Both the position numbers and the translations under genes were made by a program. From DATMER01 sp036266195 (lineage in GTDB: Bacteria > Acidobacteriota > Thermoanaerobaculia > Multivoradales > UBA5704), in assembly GCA_036266195.1 (NCBI GenBank), contig DATANP010000181.1, positions 1 to 10,119 on the forward strand: a stretch of 10,119 bases of DNA, in the 5' to 3' direction. Numbering within the stretch: position 1 is the stretch's first letter; every line of letters begins with the position of its first letter. The notes beneath the pieces were generated by a model that ran no database searches, was not told the DNA's origin, and worked only from the letters and a program-made list of their open reading frames with translations. Shown here piece after piece: positions 1-8,093 of the stretch.

Positions 1-3000
1 CGGCCGTGCACTGGAGCCTTTCGTCCCATTGGTAGGTGGGAGTGGTCACCGTCGCCGATCCCGGACCTGGATTGTCGACCGCCGTGAGAGTGACCTGGGC
101 CGTGGTGCCGTTGGTGCTCTCGCCGGAGCGGGTGGCGAGCGTTTCACCACCTGACCAGGCGCTCCCCTGGAATGAGCCTCCCTCCGGCGTGAAGGTGACG
201 GTGACCCTGGCCCTGCGCTGGTCCGGAGTGGTGACCAGGTTCACCGGACCGGTGAGCGGTGGTCCCTCCGAGTCGTCCGCCTTCACGTACCGCCACTCGA
301 TCTTCTTGCTGCAATTGTTGACCTCGGAGCAGCTCTCCGGGCGCACCTCCATCACCTTGCCGCCCGCCTCGAACTCCGAGTTCCACACCGTGCCCGACGT
401 TTGCAGAGAGACGTCGGTCGGATCACAGCAGTGCACGACGATTTCGCCGCTGCGGTCGCCCGAAGGAGATTCCGGATCGGTATCGTTGACGTCCAGGCAG
501 GACCCCGAAGTGCTCCACTCGTGCCGGGTGATCCGGCCGCTCGGTTTCAGCTCGAACTTCCCCCCGCTGTTTCCGTAGCAGAGGTCGAAGTCGTACCCGT
601 GGCCGCCCACGAAGGGCACCATGTAGTAGATGCCGCCTCCCACGCAGAAGCTGACCCGCGTAGGCTGTCCGCTGCACCACTGGAAGAAGAAGCGATACCG
701 CAGCCAGGCGTAGGCGGCGACGGTGAGCGAGTTGAAGTTGATCCTCGTTCCAGGAGCGAGGTGGTTCAGCGCCTCGCGCGTGAGGGGCTCGCCGAGGTCG
801 TTGCTCAACGAGAGCAGGATGGCGGACCACTCCCAGAGCTCGTCGCTCGCCTGGATGGAGCCGCAGATACTGCCAGCGGCCTTGATACCGCCTTCGTCCG
901 CGGCGGTCCGGCGCCGGATCTCGGAACCCTCGGGACTGACCGGCTCCTGCAGATAGAGGTTCGGCACGTCCGGCCGCAGCGAGCGTCCGGGCACGTCGAG
1001 CTCGGTGGTCGATACCGTCGCCTCCTCAAGGCTTCCGACGACGGTCACGGAGAGCGTCTGGTACTCGCCTCCCGGCTTTTGGACGCGGATGTCGTAGGCA
1101 CCGACCGGCGCGTCCGAGCTGATGTACAGCAGGCCGAGCAAAGCCCCGTCGTTGCTGTTGTCGAGGTCGAGCACCTTGACCGCCGGATCGAGCGGCACCA
1201 CCTGGGAGCCCGCCAGGTTGGCGCCTGCCACCATGAAGACGTGGACGTTGCCCTGCACGGGCTCCGACGGCGTGTAGACGTCGACGACGGGCGCCGTGCC
1301 CACCACCCGGAACTGACCGACGGCGCTGCCGCCCTCCGTCACGGCGGCGAGGTTGTAGAAGCCGCTGATGCCGGGCTCCGTCGCGTCGATCCGCACGGTG
1401 AGCGAAGTGCCCGCCTCGTTGATCGAGAGGAGCTCGGCCGTCGGGAAGACCTGGTCCGGAACGCCGCCCTCGACCGGCTCGGTGCCGATGGAGACCGCAG
1501 CCTCCTGCAGGTTGACGCCCGTCACCGTCAGGACTGTCTCGGAGCCCTGGTGGATGACCTTCGGCGAGATCGCCGTGATCGCCGGCTGAGGCACGACCCG
1601 GACGCGGTAGCGGCCGTTCCACTGCGCCACCCGGCCCGTGTTGTCCTTCGCGCACAGGTAGAGCACGTTGTCGCCGGAGGGCGCCGTGAGCGTGGCTCCC
1701 GCCGACGTGGCGGTGCCCGTCGTGCAGCCGGCGTCGAGGGCGGTGTTCCAGGCGTAGCGGACCGCCTGGACTCCCGAGCCCGTATCGCTCGCGGAGACCG
1801 TGGCCGTGCGGCTGGAGAACCAGGAGTCCGAGGCGTTGGTGGCGCTGACCGAGGGCGCGGAGCGGTCCACGCGCACGTAGATCGGCGTGTTCCAGCCGCT
1901 CAGCGCTCCCGCGGAGTCCTTGGCCTGGAACCAGTAGGAGCGCCGGTAGCCGTCACTCGGCAGGTCGACACCCGAGACCAGGATCGACGTGCCGCCGGTG
2001 AGCGTGAGGTTCGCCTCGCAGCCGCCGAAGACGCCCGCGCCCTTGTCGTTGCTGCGGCAGATCTGGTAGACGAGGCTGCCCATGCCGCCCGTGGACGCGG
2101 TGACGCTCGCCGTGAAGTCGCCCGTCACCCAGCAGTCGTCGGCGGTCGTATAGGCGCAGGCCACCGTGGTCGGGCCCGGCACCGTGGGCTTGCCCACGAT
2201 GTCGATGGCCCCCGTGTTGAAGCCCGCGGCCAAGCCGTAGGTGTTCATCGTGGCCGGCGTGTCGCCGTCCCGGACCCAGATGTAGGTCACCCAGGCGCCC
2301 ACGTCGGAAGCGGTCGGCTTCCAGGTGAAGACGTTGCTCGACTGCCAGTTGGGCGTGGTCACGTCCGGGATCCACGGGCCGCTGCCCAGACGCCGGAAGA
2401 ACGCGTACTGGGTCGTGGCCGGGGTGCCGCCCGTGGCTGTGGCCGTGTAGGTGACGGTGTCGAGGTAGCTCGCCGGCTTCGGGCTCACCGTGCCGGTCAG
2501 GGTCAGGGGCGAGATCCGGTAGCGCCCGCTCCACTGGCCCACGCGGCCGGTGTTGTCCTTCGCGCACAGGTAGAGCGTGTTGTCGCCGGACGGCGCGGTC
2601 AGCGCCGCGCCCGCCGAGGTGGCCGTGCCCGTGGTGCAGCCGGCGTCGAGGGCGGTGTTCCAACTGTATCGGACCGCCTGGACGCCGGAGCCACCCGTCC
2701 CGGTATCGGTCGCGGAGACCGTGGCCGTGCGGCTGGAGTACCAGGTGGTGTCCGAGGCATTGGTGGCGCTGACCGAGGGCGCGTAGCGGTCCACCCGCAC
2801 GTAGAGCGGCGTGTTCCAGCCGCTCAGGGCGCCCGCCGAGTCCTTGGCCTGGAAGTAGTAGGTGCGGCGGTAGCCGTCCGACGGCAGGTTCGTGCCTGAG
2901 ACCAGGATCGACGTGCCGCCGCTGAGCGTGAGATTCACCTCGCAGCCGCCCCAGCCCGTGGTGTCGTTGCTGCGGCAGATCTGATAGACCAGCGTCCCGG

Positions 3001-5335
3001 AGCCGCCGGTGGAGGCGGTGACGCTCGCCGTGAAGTCGCCCTGCACCCAGCACTCGCCGGACGCGGTGTAGGCGCACGCCGCGGTCGTGGGACCTGGCAC
3101 GGTCGGCGGTCCCAGCACGGTGACCGGCCCCGGGTTGCAGCCGGCGGCGTAGCCGTAGGTGTTCTGGGTGGCCGGCGTGTCGCCGTCCTTGACCCAGACG
3201 TAGGTCTCCCACGTGCCCGCTTCGGACGCGTTCGGCATCCAGGTGTAGGTGTTGCCCGTCTGCCAGTTGGGAGCGTTCACGGCAGGGATCCAGGTGCCGC
3301 CGGGTACCCGGTGGAAGAACGCGTAGCGGGTGGTCGACGGGATGCCGCCGCTGGCCGTGGCCCTGTAGGTGAAGCCGTTGACGTAGCTCCCCGTGGCCGG
3401 GCTCACCGAGCACGTCAGGCTCAGGGGAGCGGCCACCCGGTAACGCCCGCTCCACTGGCCCACCCGGCCGGTGTTGTCCATGGCGCACAGGTACAGCGTG
3501 TTGTCGCCCACGGGCGCCGTGAGGACCGCTCCCGACGACGTGGCCGTGCCCGTCGTGCAGCCGGCGTCCAGGGCCGCGTTCCAACTGTAGCGGACCGCCT
3601 GGAGACCCGACTGGGAGTCGCTCGCGGAGACCGTGGCCGTGCGGTTGGAGTACCAGTCCACGTCCGAGGCGTTGGTGGCGCTGACCGCGGGCGCATAGCG
3701 GTCCACCCGCACGTAGAGCGGCGTGTTCCAGCCGCTCAGGGCGCCCGCCGAGTCCTTGGCCTGGAAGTAGTAGGTGCGGCGGTAGCCGTCCGACGGCAGG
3801 TTCGTGCCTGAGACCAGGATCGACGTACCGCCGCTGAGCGTGAGATTCACCTCGCAGCCGCCCCAGCCCGTGGTGTCGTTGCTGCGGCAGATCTGATAGA
3901 CCAGCGTCCCGGTGCCGCCGGTGGAGGCGGTGACGCTCGCCGTGAAGTCGCCCTGCACCCAGCACTCGCCGGACGCGGTGTAGGCGCACGCCGCGGTCGT
4001 GGGGCCCGGCACGGTCGGCGGCCCCACCACGGTGATCGGCATGGTGTTGAAGCCGGCGGCATAGGTATAGGTGTTCATGCCGGGCGGCGTGTCGGCGTCC
4101 TTGACCCAGATGTAGGTCTCCCAGGTGCCCGTATCGGCGGAAGTGGGGGTCCAGGTGAAGGTGTTGCCCGCCTGCCAGTTCGGCGCGTTGACGTCCGGGA
4201 TCCAGGTGCCACCGGGGCGGCGGCGGAAGAACGCGTAGCGCGTCGTCGACGGGGTCCCGCCGCTCGCCGAGGCCGTGTAGGTGAACGAGCCGAGATAGCT
4301 GCCCTGCGTCGGGCTCACCGAGCCGGTCAGGCTCAGCGGCGACACCCGGTAGCGCCCGCTCCACTGGCCCACCCGACCGGTGTTGTCGCGGGCGCAGACG
4401 TAGAGCAGGTTGTCGCCGGACGGCGCCGTGAGCGTCGCGCCGGACGACGTGGCCGAGCCCGTGGTGCAATTCGCGTCGAGGGCGCTGTTCCAACTGTAGC
4501 GGACCGCCTGCACGCCCGATCCGGAGTCGCTGGCGGAGATCGTGGCCGTGCGGTAGGAGTACCAGGTCACAGCCGAGGCGTTGGAGGCGCTGGCCGAGGG
4601 CGCGTAGCGGTCCACCCGCACGTACTTGGGCGTGTTCCAGCCGCTCAGGGCGCCCGCCGAGTCGCGGGCCTGGAAGTAGTAGGCGCGCTGGTAGCCGTCC
4701 GACGGCAGGTGGCTCCCCGAGACCATGTACGACGTGCCGCCGCTGAGCGTCAGGTTCGAGTCGCAGCCGCCCCAGCCGGTCGTGTCATTGCTGCGGCAGA
4801 TCTGGTAGACGAGGCTCCCAAAGCCGCCGGAGGACGCGCTTACGCTGACGGTGAAATCCCCGGTCACCCAGCAGACGCCGCTGGCCGAGTAGTCGCAGCT
4901 CACCGAGGTCGGGCCAGGCACCGTGGGAGGTCCGATGACGTCGATCGGCATCGTGTTGTAGCCCGCGGCATAGCCATACCCGCCGCTCGCGCTGGCCGGC
5001 GTGTAGGCGTCCTTGGCCCAGATATAGGTCTCCCAGGTGCCCACGTCGCTGATCGTCGGATGCCATTGGAACGTGCCGCTCGACTGCCAGTTGGGGGAGC
5101 TCACGCTGGGGATCCACGTGCCGCCGGGCCGGCGGCGGAAGAACGCGTACTGGGTCGTGGCCGGATCGCCGCCGCTCGCCGACGCCGAGTAGGTCACGGT
5201 GCCGACGTAGCTCACCGGCTTGGGACTGACCGAGCCCGTCAGGGTCATCTGCGCGGAAGCGGCCTGCGGCAGGACGACCGCGGCCAGACCGAGAACAGCA
5301 GTGAAAATCAACCCGGATTTCATTGAATTCGACAC
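1..5335 (-). CDS. Giant secreted Ig-like repeat protein, C-terminus beyond window
   Basis: The frame stays open for 1778 codons from GTG 5335 to the left edge, so the C-terminus is not seen. A signal peptide is clear: a basic start (MKSG), a hydrophobic core and an ASA|Q cleavage site near residue 28. Residues about 32-1246 are four tandem modules of 304-306 residues. Each module holds an Ig/PKD-like domain (YAFFRR, NWQ, GTWETYIW), a second beta domain (YQICRSND, GGC) and a third Ig-like domain (DRYAPS, GVQAVRYSWN, GRVGQWSGRYR). Each normally has six cysteines, suggesting disulfides outside the cytoplasm. Two IPT/TIG-like domains follow (about 1251-1347 and 1348-1434), then a cysteine-containing region matching no family I know (about 1436-1690) and another Ig-like domain. 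A surface or secreted adhesin-like or scaffold role is inferred; an Rhs or enzymatic C-terminus off the window is possible. ATG 5323 is an alternative start. Confidence 0.93.
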   Translation of the reverse strand, partial: MSNSMKSGLIFTAVLGLAAVVLPQAASAQMTLTGSVSPKPVSYVGTVTYSASASGGDPATTQYAFFRRRPGGTWIPSVSSPNWQSSGTFQWHPTISDVGTWETYIWAKDAYTPASASGGYGYAAGYNTMPIDVIGPPTVPGPTSVSCDYSASGVCWVTGDFTVSVSASSGGFGSLVYQICRSNDTTGWGGCDSNLTLSGGTSYMVSGSHLPSDGYQRAYYFQARDSAGALSGWNTPKYVRVDRYAPSASASNASAVTWYSYRTATISASDSGSGVQAVRYSWNSALDANCTTGSATSSGATLTAPSGDNLLYVCARDNTGRVGQWSGRYRVSPLSLTGSVSPTQGSYLGSFTYTASASGGTPSTTRYAFFRRRPGGTWIPDVNAPNWQAGNTFTWTPTSADTGTWETYIWVKDADTPPGMNTYTYAAGFNTMPITVVGPPTVPGPTTAACAYTASGECWVQGDFTASVTASTGGTGTLVYQICRSNDTTGWGGCEVNLTLSGGTSILVSGTNLPSDGYRRTYYFQAKDSAGALSGWNTPLYVRVDRYAPAVSATNASDVDWYSNRTATVSASDSQSGLQAVRYSWNAALDAGCTTGTATSSGAVLTAPVGDNTLYLCAMDNTGRVGQWSGRYRVAAPLSLTCSVSPATGSYVNGFTYRATASGGIPSTTRYAFFHRVPGGTWIPAVNAPNWQTGNTYTWMPNASEAGTWETYVWVKDGDTPATQNTYGYAAGCNPGPVTVLGPPTVPGPTTAACAYTASGECWVQGDFTASVTASTGGSGTLVYQICRSNDTTGWGGCEVNLTLSGGTSILVSGTNLPSDGYRRTYYFQAKDSAGALSGWNTPLYVRVDRYAPSVSATNASDTTWYSSRTATVSATDTGTGGSGVQAVRYSWNTALDAGCTTGTATSAGAALTAPSGDNTLYLCAKDNTGRVGQWSGRYRISPLTLTGTVSPKPASYLDTVTYTATATGGTPATTQYAFFRRLGSGPWIPDVTTPNWQSSNVFTWKPTASDVGAWVTYIWVRDGDTPATMNTYGLAAGFNTGAIDIVGKPTVPGPTTVACAYTTADDCWVTGDFTASVTASTGGMGSLVYQICRSNDKGAGVFGGCEANLTLTGGTSILVSGVDLPSDGYRRSYWFQAKDSAGALSGWNTPIYVRVDRSAPSVSATNASDSWFSSRTATVSASDTGSGVQAVRYAWNTALDAGCTTGTATSAGATLTAPSGDNVLYLCAKDNTGRVAQWNGRYRVRVVPQPAITAISPKVIHQGSETVLTVTGVNLQEAAVSIGTEPVEGGVPDQVFPTAELLSINEAGTSLTVRIDATEPGISGFYNLAAVTEGGSAVGQFRVVGTAPVVDVYTPSEPVQGNVHVFMVAGANLAGSQVVPLDPAVKVLDLDNSNDGALLGLLYISSDAPVGAYDIRVQKPGGEYQTLSVTVVGSLEEATVSTTELDVPGRSLRPDVPNLYLQEPVSPEGSEIRRRTAADEGGIKAAGSICGSIQASDELWEWSAILLSLSNDLGEPLTREALNHLAPGTRINFNSLTVAAYAWLRYRFFFQWCSGQPTRVSFCVGGGIYYMVPFVGGHGYDFDLCYGNSGGKFELKPSGRITRHEWSTSGSCLDVNDTDPESPSGDRSGEIVVHCCDPTDVSLQTSGTVWNSEFEAGGKVMEVRPESCSEVNNCSKKIEWRYVKADDSEGPPLTGPVNLVTTPDQRRARVTVTFTPEGGSFQGSAWSGGETLATRSGESTNGTTAQVTLTAVDNPGPGSATVTTPTYQWDERLQCTA
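2784..3091 (-). repeat. Near-identical 308-bp block, module 3 copy
   Basis: Compared base by base with 3696-4003 (offset 912), this stretch differs at only two positions, 2915 and 3001. Identity extends to silent codon positions, while the flanks on both sides differ more often. It covers the region encoding the second domain and the start of the third. This indicates recent duplication or gene conversion between modules. Confidence 0.9.
3696..4003 (-). repeat. Near-identical 308-bp block, module 2 copy
   Basis: This is the partner of 2784-3091, with mismatches at 3827 and 3913. The corresponding stretches of module 1 (around 4608-4915) and module 4 (around 1866-2180) are visibly more diverged, so the similarity is specific to this pair. 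Confidence 0.9.
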
Positions 5336-5339
5336 GAGA

Positions 5340-5346
5340 TCCTCCC
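5340..5346 (-). promoter_or_regulatory. Shine-Dalgarno GGGAGGA deciding the GTG start of the giant gene
   Basis: Read on the minus strand, GGGAGGA is followed after four bases by GTG at 5335, in frame with ATG at 5323. From the ATG the same element is 16 bases away, too far for normal initiation. The GTG start adds only four residues (MSNS) before the signal peptide, so export is not affected. Confidence 0.7.
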
Positions 5347-5395
5347 TGCCGGCGATACGGCTTTGACAGGAAAGACCCCGAATCGCGCCTGCCGT

Positions 5396-7639
5396 TTACC
5401 GGCCGACGGCCGCGAGCGCCCTTTCGACGACCTCGTCCCGCCCCTCGGCGATACCGCGGAGGGTGCGGTAGGCCGGCACCGTGGGCGCCACGCCGATGCC
5501 TTGGAGCGGCGAGTCGTCGTGCTTGAGCACGCGCTGGCCGCTCCACGTCAGGCGCCAGCCCCCGGGCAGGTCGGCCCGGTTCATGGGGCCATTGCTGCCC
5601 CCGGACCGGGCGCCCACGATGTCGGCCATCTTGTAGGCCTCGATCATGGTGAGCAGCGTCTCGGCATAGCCGTCGGAGCGGCCGTCCGCGAGGAACGCCA
5701 CCCGGCCGCGGAACCGGGGCGCCTTGGGCTCGATGGTCCAGAACGTGGTCATCCACTCGACGTCCCGGTGATCCGGGGCCATGACCACCGGCACCTGCCA
5801 CTTCGAGCTGGCGGCCGTCCTATCGATCAGGTGCGAGAGAAGCACGGTCGACACGTTGCGGCCCCGGCGCAGGTCGAAGACGATCCCCTTGGCCGCCGCC
5901 AGCCGCGGCGTCAGCGCCTCCAGGTCCTCCTCCTCGATCCGTCCGAGATCTATATAGAGGACGCCCGGCCGGGGCTCGGCGACCGGCTGGAGGGGAGTGC
6001 CGACCGGGAGCTTCTCGTACGGAGTCTCCCGGGTCAGAGCGATCTCGGAGCCGCCCTGGAGCCGGAGCGTCATGCGGGAGCCCTTCGGACCAAACAGGAG
6101 GGATTCGAGAGCCTGCCACTGCCGGGCCTCCGGAGTGCCGGCCGAGGCCAGCGCCTCCTCCGCGGCCAAAACCTCCAGTGCCGGCCGTCCGTCCAGGGCC
6201 TCGACCACATCGCCGGGTCGGATGCCCTGCGTACCCTCAACCACACCGGTGACCACCAGCCGTCCTTCGGCCACCTCCCAGGCCAGCGGCAGGGCTCCGT
6301 ACAGCCCGCCTTTCGGAGGCACGATGTTCGCCCGGGAGTCGTGGAGAGGCGCGAGCAGAGCGCGCATGGAGCGGAGGAACGCCTCGCGGTCCCGGGAGTC
6401 GGCCGTGGCCAGGGCCGGGCGCAGGGCCGCGCGCCACGCGGGATCGTCCGGACTCAGCTCGGGATGGAGATGCTGGAAGATGCCCCAGGCGAGCGCCACG
6501 GCGGCCATCCAGGCTTCCGGGGTGTCGGCCTGGGTGTCCACATCCAGAGCCGGCGCGGGCGTGTGCGGAAGCGTCCCCTCGGCATCGGCATGGAGCGTGA
6601 CCGGCAGCCAGGCCGTTACGCCGCTTCCGAGGTCCGCTTCCAGGACCTGGGCGGGCTGGACGAAGCGAGGGGTGGCGATCGGGTCGCTGCTGATCTCGGC
6701 GCAACTGCCTGCACGGCAGGAATACACATAGGGGCCGACGGAGCGGCGAGGATCGGAGGCAATCCCCGGACAGTTGCCTTCCTGACATTGGCTCACCCTC
6801 CGCAGGACCAGGTGATATCCGGCCCGGACCGACTCGTAGGGGAAGAGCCAGCCTGGCGGCTGGGCGCCGGGCTCGCCGTCGTCAAAGCCCGGGTTGAGGA
6901 GGATCGACCCTCCGCCGCCGCCCACCGCCGCGAGGGAGACCTCGTCGATCCAGACCTTGCCGCCGCCTGTCATCACCAGCATGACGAGGATCCTTTCGGC
7001 GTCCGGCGCCACGTCGCCCTCGATGTCGACGGGCTTCCAGGGCGTGCTGCGGAGAGGGCGGTCCGCCATGTTGTCGAAGAACCCGGGCTTGCCGCCGGCC
7101 CGGTCGACCCGGAGGCCGAGTTGGACGCGGCCGTCGCCCACCATCTCCGCCCGGATCCAGGCGCGCAGACGGACCCGCTTGCCCTTGAGCGAGTCGGGCA
7201 CGAGCACCGCCTGGGCCAGGGTGCCGTAGCCGGGAGGGTTGCGGTCGTCGATCCGCTCGCTGGAAAAGAGCTTCAGGTCGGAGTCGAAGTGGCCGCCGTA
7301 GTGCCGCCAGGCCACGATCCGGGCGTCGCCGGAGGGAGGCCGAAGCTCCGCGGGCGTCTCCGGGCGCTCGCCTGTCGGCCGCACCCTCAACGTGGGAGCC
7401 AGGGGCCGGAAGAAGTCCTCCAGCCCGCGCGCCAGATCTCCGGAGTCCCGTACGCTGGAGACCCCGGCCACGGCCACCCGGTTCCAGTCCGCCGCCGCCA
7501 CCGCGTCCGACGGGTGGAAGAACCGGACCAGCGCCATCAGCCGGGTGAAGGCTTCGAGATTGTCGAGCTGGCGGTCGGTGAGAGCCTGGGCGGAGGCGGC
7601 GGTAAAGAAGATCGCGAGGAGGGCGGCGAATTTCCGCAT
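5396..7639 (-). CDS. Exported S41 family peptidase-like protein, probably catalytically altered
   Basis: The 747-residue protein starts at ATG and has a signal peptide (MRKFAALLAIFFTAASAQA, cleavage near 19). Residues about 25-100 form a helical N-terminal region. Residues about 105-240 look like a carbohydrate-binding or galactose-binding-like beta sandwich (KRVRLRAWIRAE, WIDEVSL). Four cysteines (285, 290, 308, 313) lie in the linker. Residues about 375-445 are the S41 N-terminal helical part, 445-535 a PDZ-like part (GIRPGDVVEALDGRPA), and 555-747 the S41 core (KGIVFDLR, ADIVGARSGGSNG, LPGG). S41 enzymes usually carry a D-G/S-H motif and a catalytic Ser before the A-E pair. Here the sequences are HDSR (433-436) and GRSDGYAE (653-660), so Arg436 and Gly657 occupy those positions by eye. 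It may be a binding or scaffold pseudo-peptidase; Ser655 as a shifted nucleophile is possible. It follows the Coa1-like gene by three bases and is probably translationally coupled. Confidence 0.93.
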   Translation of the reverse strand: MRKFAALLAIFFTAASAQALTDRQLDNLEAFTRLMALVRFFHPSDAVAAADWNRVAVAGVSSVRDSGDLARGLEDFFRPLAPTLRVRPTGERPETPAELRPPSGDARIVAWRHYGGHFDSDLKLFSSERIDDRNPPGYGTLAQAVLVPDSLKGKRVRLRAWIRAEMVGDGRVQLGLRVDRAGGKPGFFDNMADRPLRSTPWKPVDIEGDVAPDAERILVMLVMTGGGKVWIDEVSLAAVGGGGGSILLNPGFDDGEPGAQPPGWLFPYESVRAGYHLVLRRVSQCQEGNCPGIASDPRRSVGPYVYSCRAGSCAEISSDPIATPRFVQPAQVLEADLGSGVTAWLPVTLHADAEGTLPHTPAPALDVDTQADTPEAWMAAVALAWGIFQHLHPELSPDDPAWRAALRPALATADSRDREAFLRSMRALLAPLHDSRANIVPPKGGLYGALPLAWEVAEGRLVVTGVVEGTQGIRPGDVVEALDGRPALEVLAAEEALASAGTPEARQWQALESLLFGPKGSRMTLRLQGGSEIALTRETPYEKLPVGTPLQPVAEPRPGVLYIDLGRIEEEDLEALTPRLAAAKGIVFDLRRGRNVSTVLLSHLIDRTAASSKWQVPVVMAPDHRDVEWMTTFWTIEPKAPRFRGRVAFLADGRSDGYAETLLTMIEAYKMADIVGARSGGSNGPMNRADLPGGWRLTWSGQRVLKHDDSPLQGIGVAPTVPAYRTLRGIAEGRDEVVERALAAVGR

Positions 7640-7642
7640 GAC

Positions 7643-8053
7643 CTATTGTGCCTGCTGCCGCAGATCGATTTCCCGCCCTCCGTCCAGCCGGACTGCGAGC
7701 CTCTCGAACGCCCAGGCGCCGGCCCGTTTCCCGGCCAGCACGGCGAGCCGGCCGGCGGCTTTCGGTCCGCGGAGCAGCACCGTGAAGTGAGCCTGCCCCG
7801 AGGCGCCGTCGTCCTCGAACACCGCGAGGCGCGGAGCGTCGGACTCGATGGGAGAGCCGAGGGCTTCCAGGACGCGCGGGTCGTGGCGGGCGCGCGTCAG
7901 CGCCTCGGAGAAGACCGCCGAGTGAACGAGCGCGGTCATCGGCGTGCCGCGGACCCCGAAATAGGCGAGGAACCCGGCGAACACCAGGAAGGGCAGGGCG
8001 ATCAGCGACAGGACGAGGTACTGGCCCGGGGTCTTGCGGTTGTCGGAAGCCAT
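7643..8053 (-). CDS. Coa1-like cytochrome oxidase assembly family protein, single-pass
   Basis: The 136-residue protein has one N-terminal membrane segment (about 12-33, YLVLSLIALPFLVFAGFLAY) and a soluble domain after it. The soluble part carries features I associate with the Coa1/Tim21-like family: a helix ending in VLEALGSPIE (61-70), then a beta sheet with GQAHFTVLLRGPKAAGRLAVLAGK and a Trp-containing strand before a closing IDL. Yeast Coa1 helps assemble cytochrome c oxidase. Many bacterial members are uncharacterised, and no oxidase genes are visible here, so the role is open. It is the first gene of the leftward operon, its TAG stop lying three bases before the next ATG. No Shine-Dalgarno precedes it; the promoter position suggests a leaderless start at ATG 8053. 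The family assignment is from motif memory. Confidence 0.85.
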   Translation of the reverse strand: MASDNRKTPGQYLVLSLIALPFLVFAGFLAYFGVRGTPMTALVHSAVFSEALTRARHDPRVLEALGSPIESDAPRLAVFEDDGASGQAHFTVLLRGPKAAGRLAVLAGKRAGAWAFERLAVRLDGGREIDLRQQAQ

Positions 8054-8063
8054 GACGATTCGG

Positions 8064-8093
8064 AGGATACCGAACCCGAAGGGTGCTTGTCAA
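8064..8093 (-). promoter_or_regulatory. Sigma-70-like promoter for the Coa1-like/S41-like operon
   Basis: On the minus strand a perfect TTGACA (8093-8088) is followed by an 18-base spacer and TATCCT (8069-8064). Transcription would start near 8056-8058, only three to five bases before ATG 8053. This fits the absence of a ribosome binding site in front of that gene. Confidence 0.65.

Larger units (their letters stand above)
1600..5242 (-). repeat. Four tandem ~912-bp modules inside the giant gene
   Basis: Equivalent leucine codons of the LTGSV-type motif begin at 5242, 4330, 3418 and 2500. This gives module lengths of 912, 912, 918 and about 900 bases (304, 304, 306 and about 300 residues). 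Module 3 is two residues longer because of an extra Thr-Gly-type insertion in the third domain (DTGTGGSG). The units are in frame and diverged mostly by substitution. Modules 2 and 3 are much closer to each other than either is to 1 or 4. The array probably makes a long rod of linked beta-sandwich domains; the rod shape is inferred. Confidence 0.92.

Noticed and set aside
401..2899. Long plus-strand open frame of 832 codons
   Set aside because: It is antisense to the giant Ig-like gene, its product is Arg/Ala/Gly/Val-rich low-complexity sequence that repeats with the modules, and there is no domain. Such frames are expected opposite GC-rich genes.
1953..4493. Minus-strand open frame of 846 codons in a second frame
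   Set aside because: It lies wholly inside the giant gene in another frame and shows its repeat period only because the DNA repeats. The His/Arg/Gly-rich product has no domain. The true frame carries the signal peptide and Ig motifs.
5336..5395. Separate promoter or terminator between the S41-like and giant genes
   Set aside because: The 60-base gap contains the Shine-Dalgarno but no convincing -35/-10 pair or hairpin with a T run.
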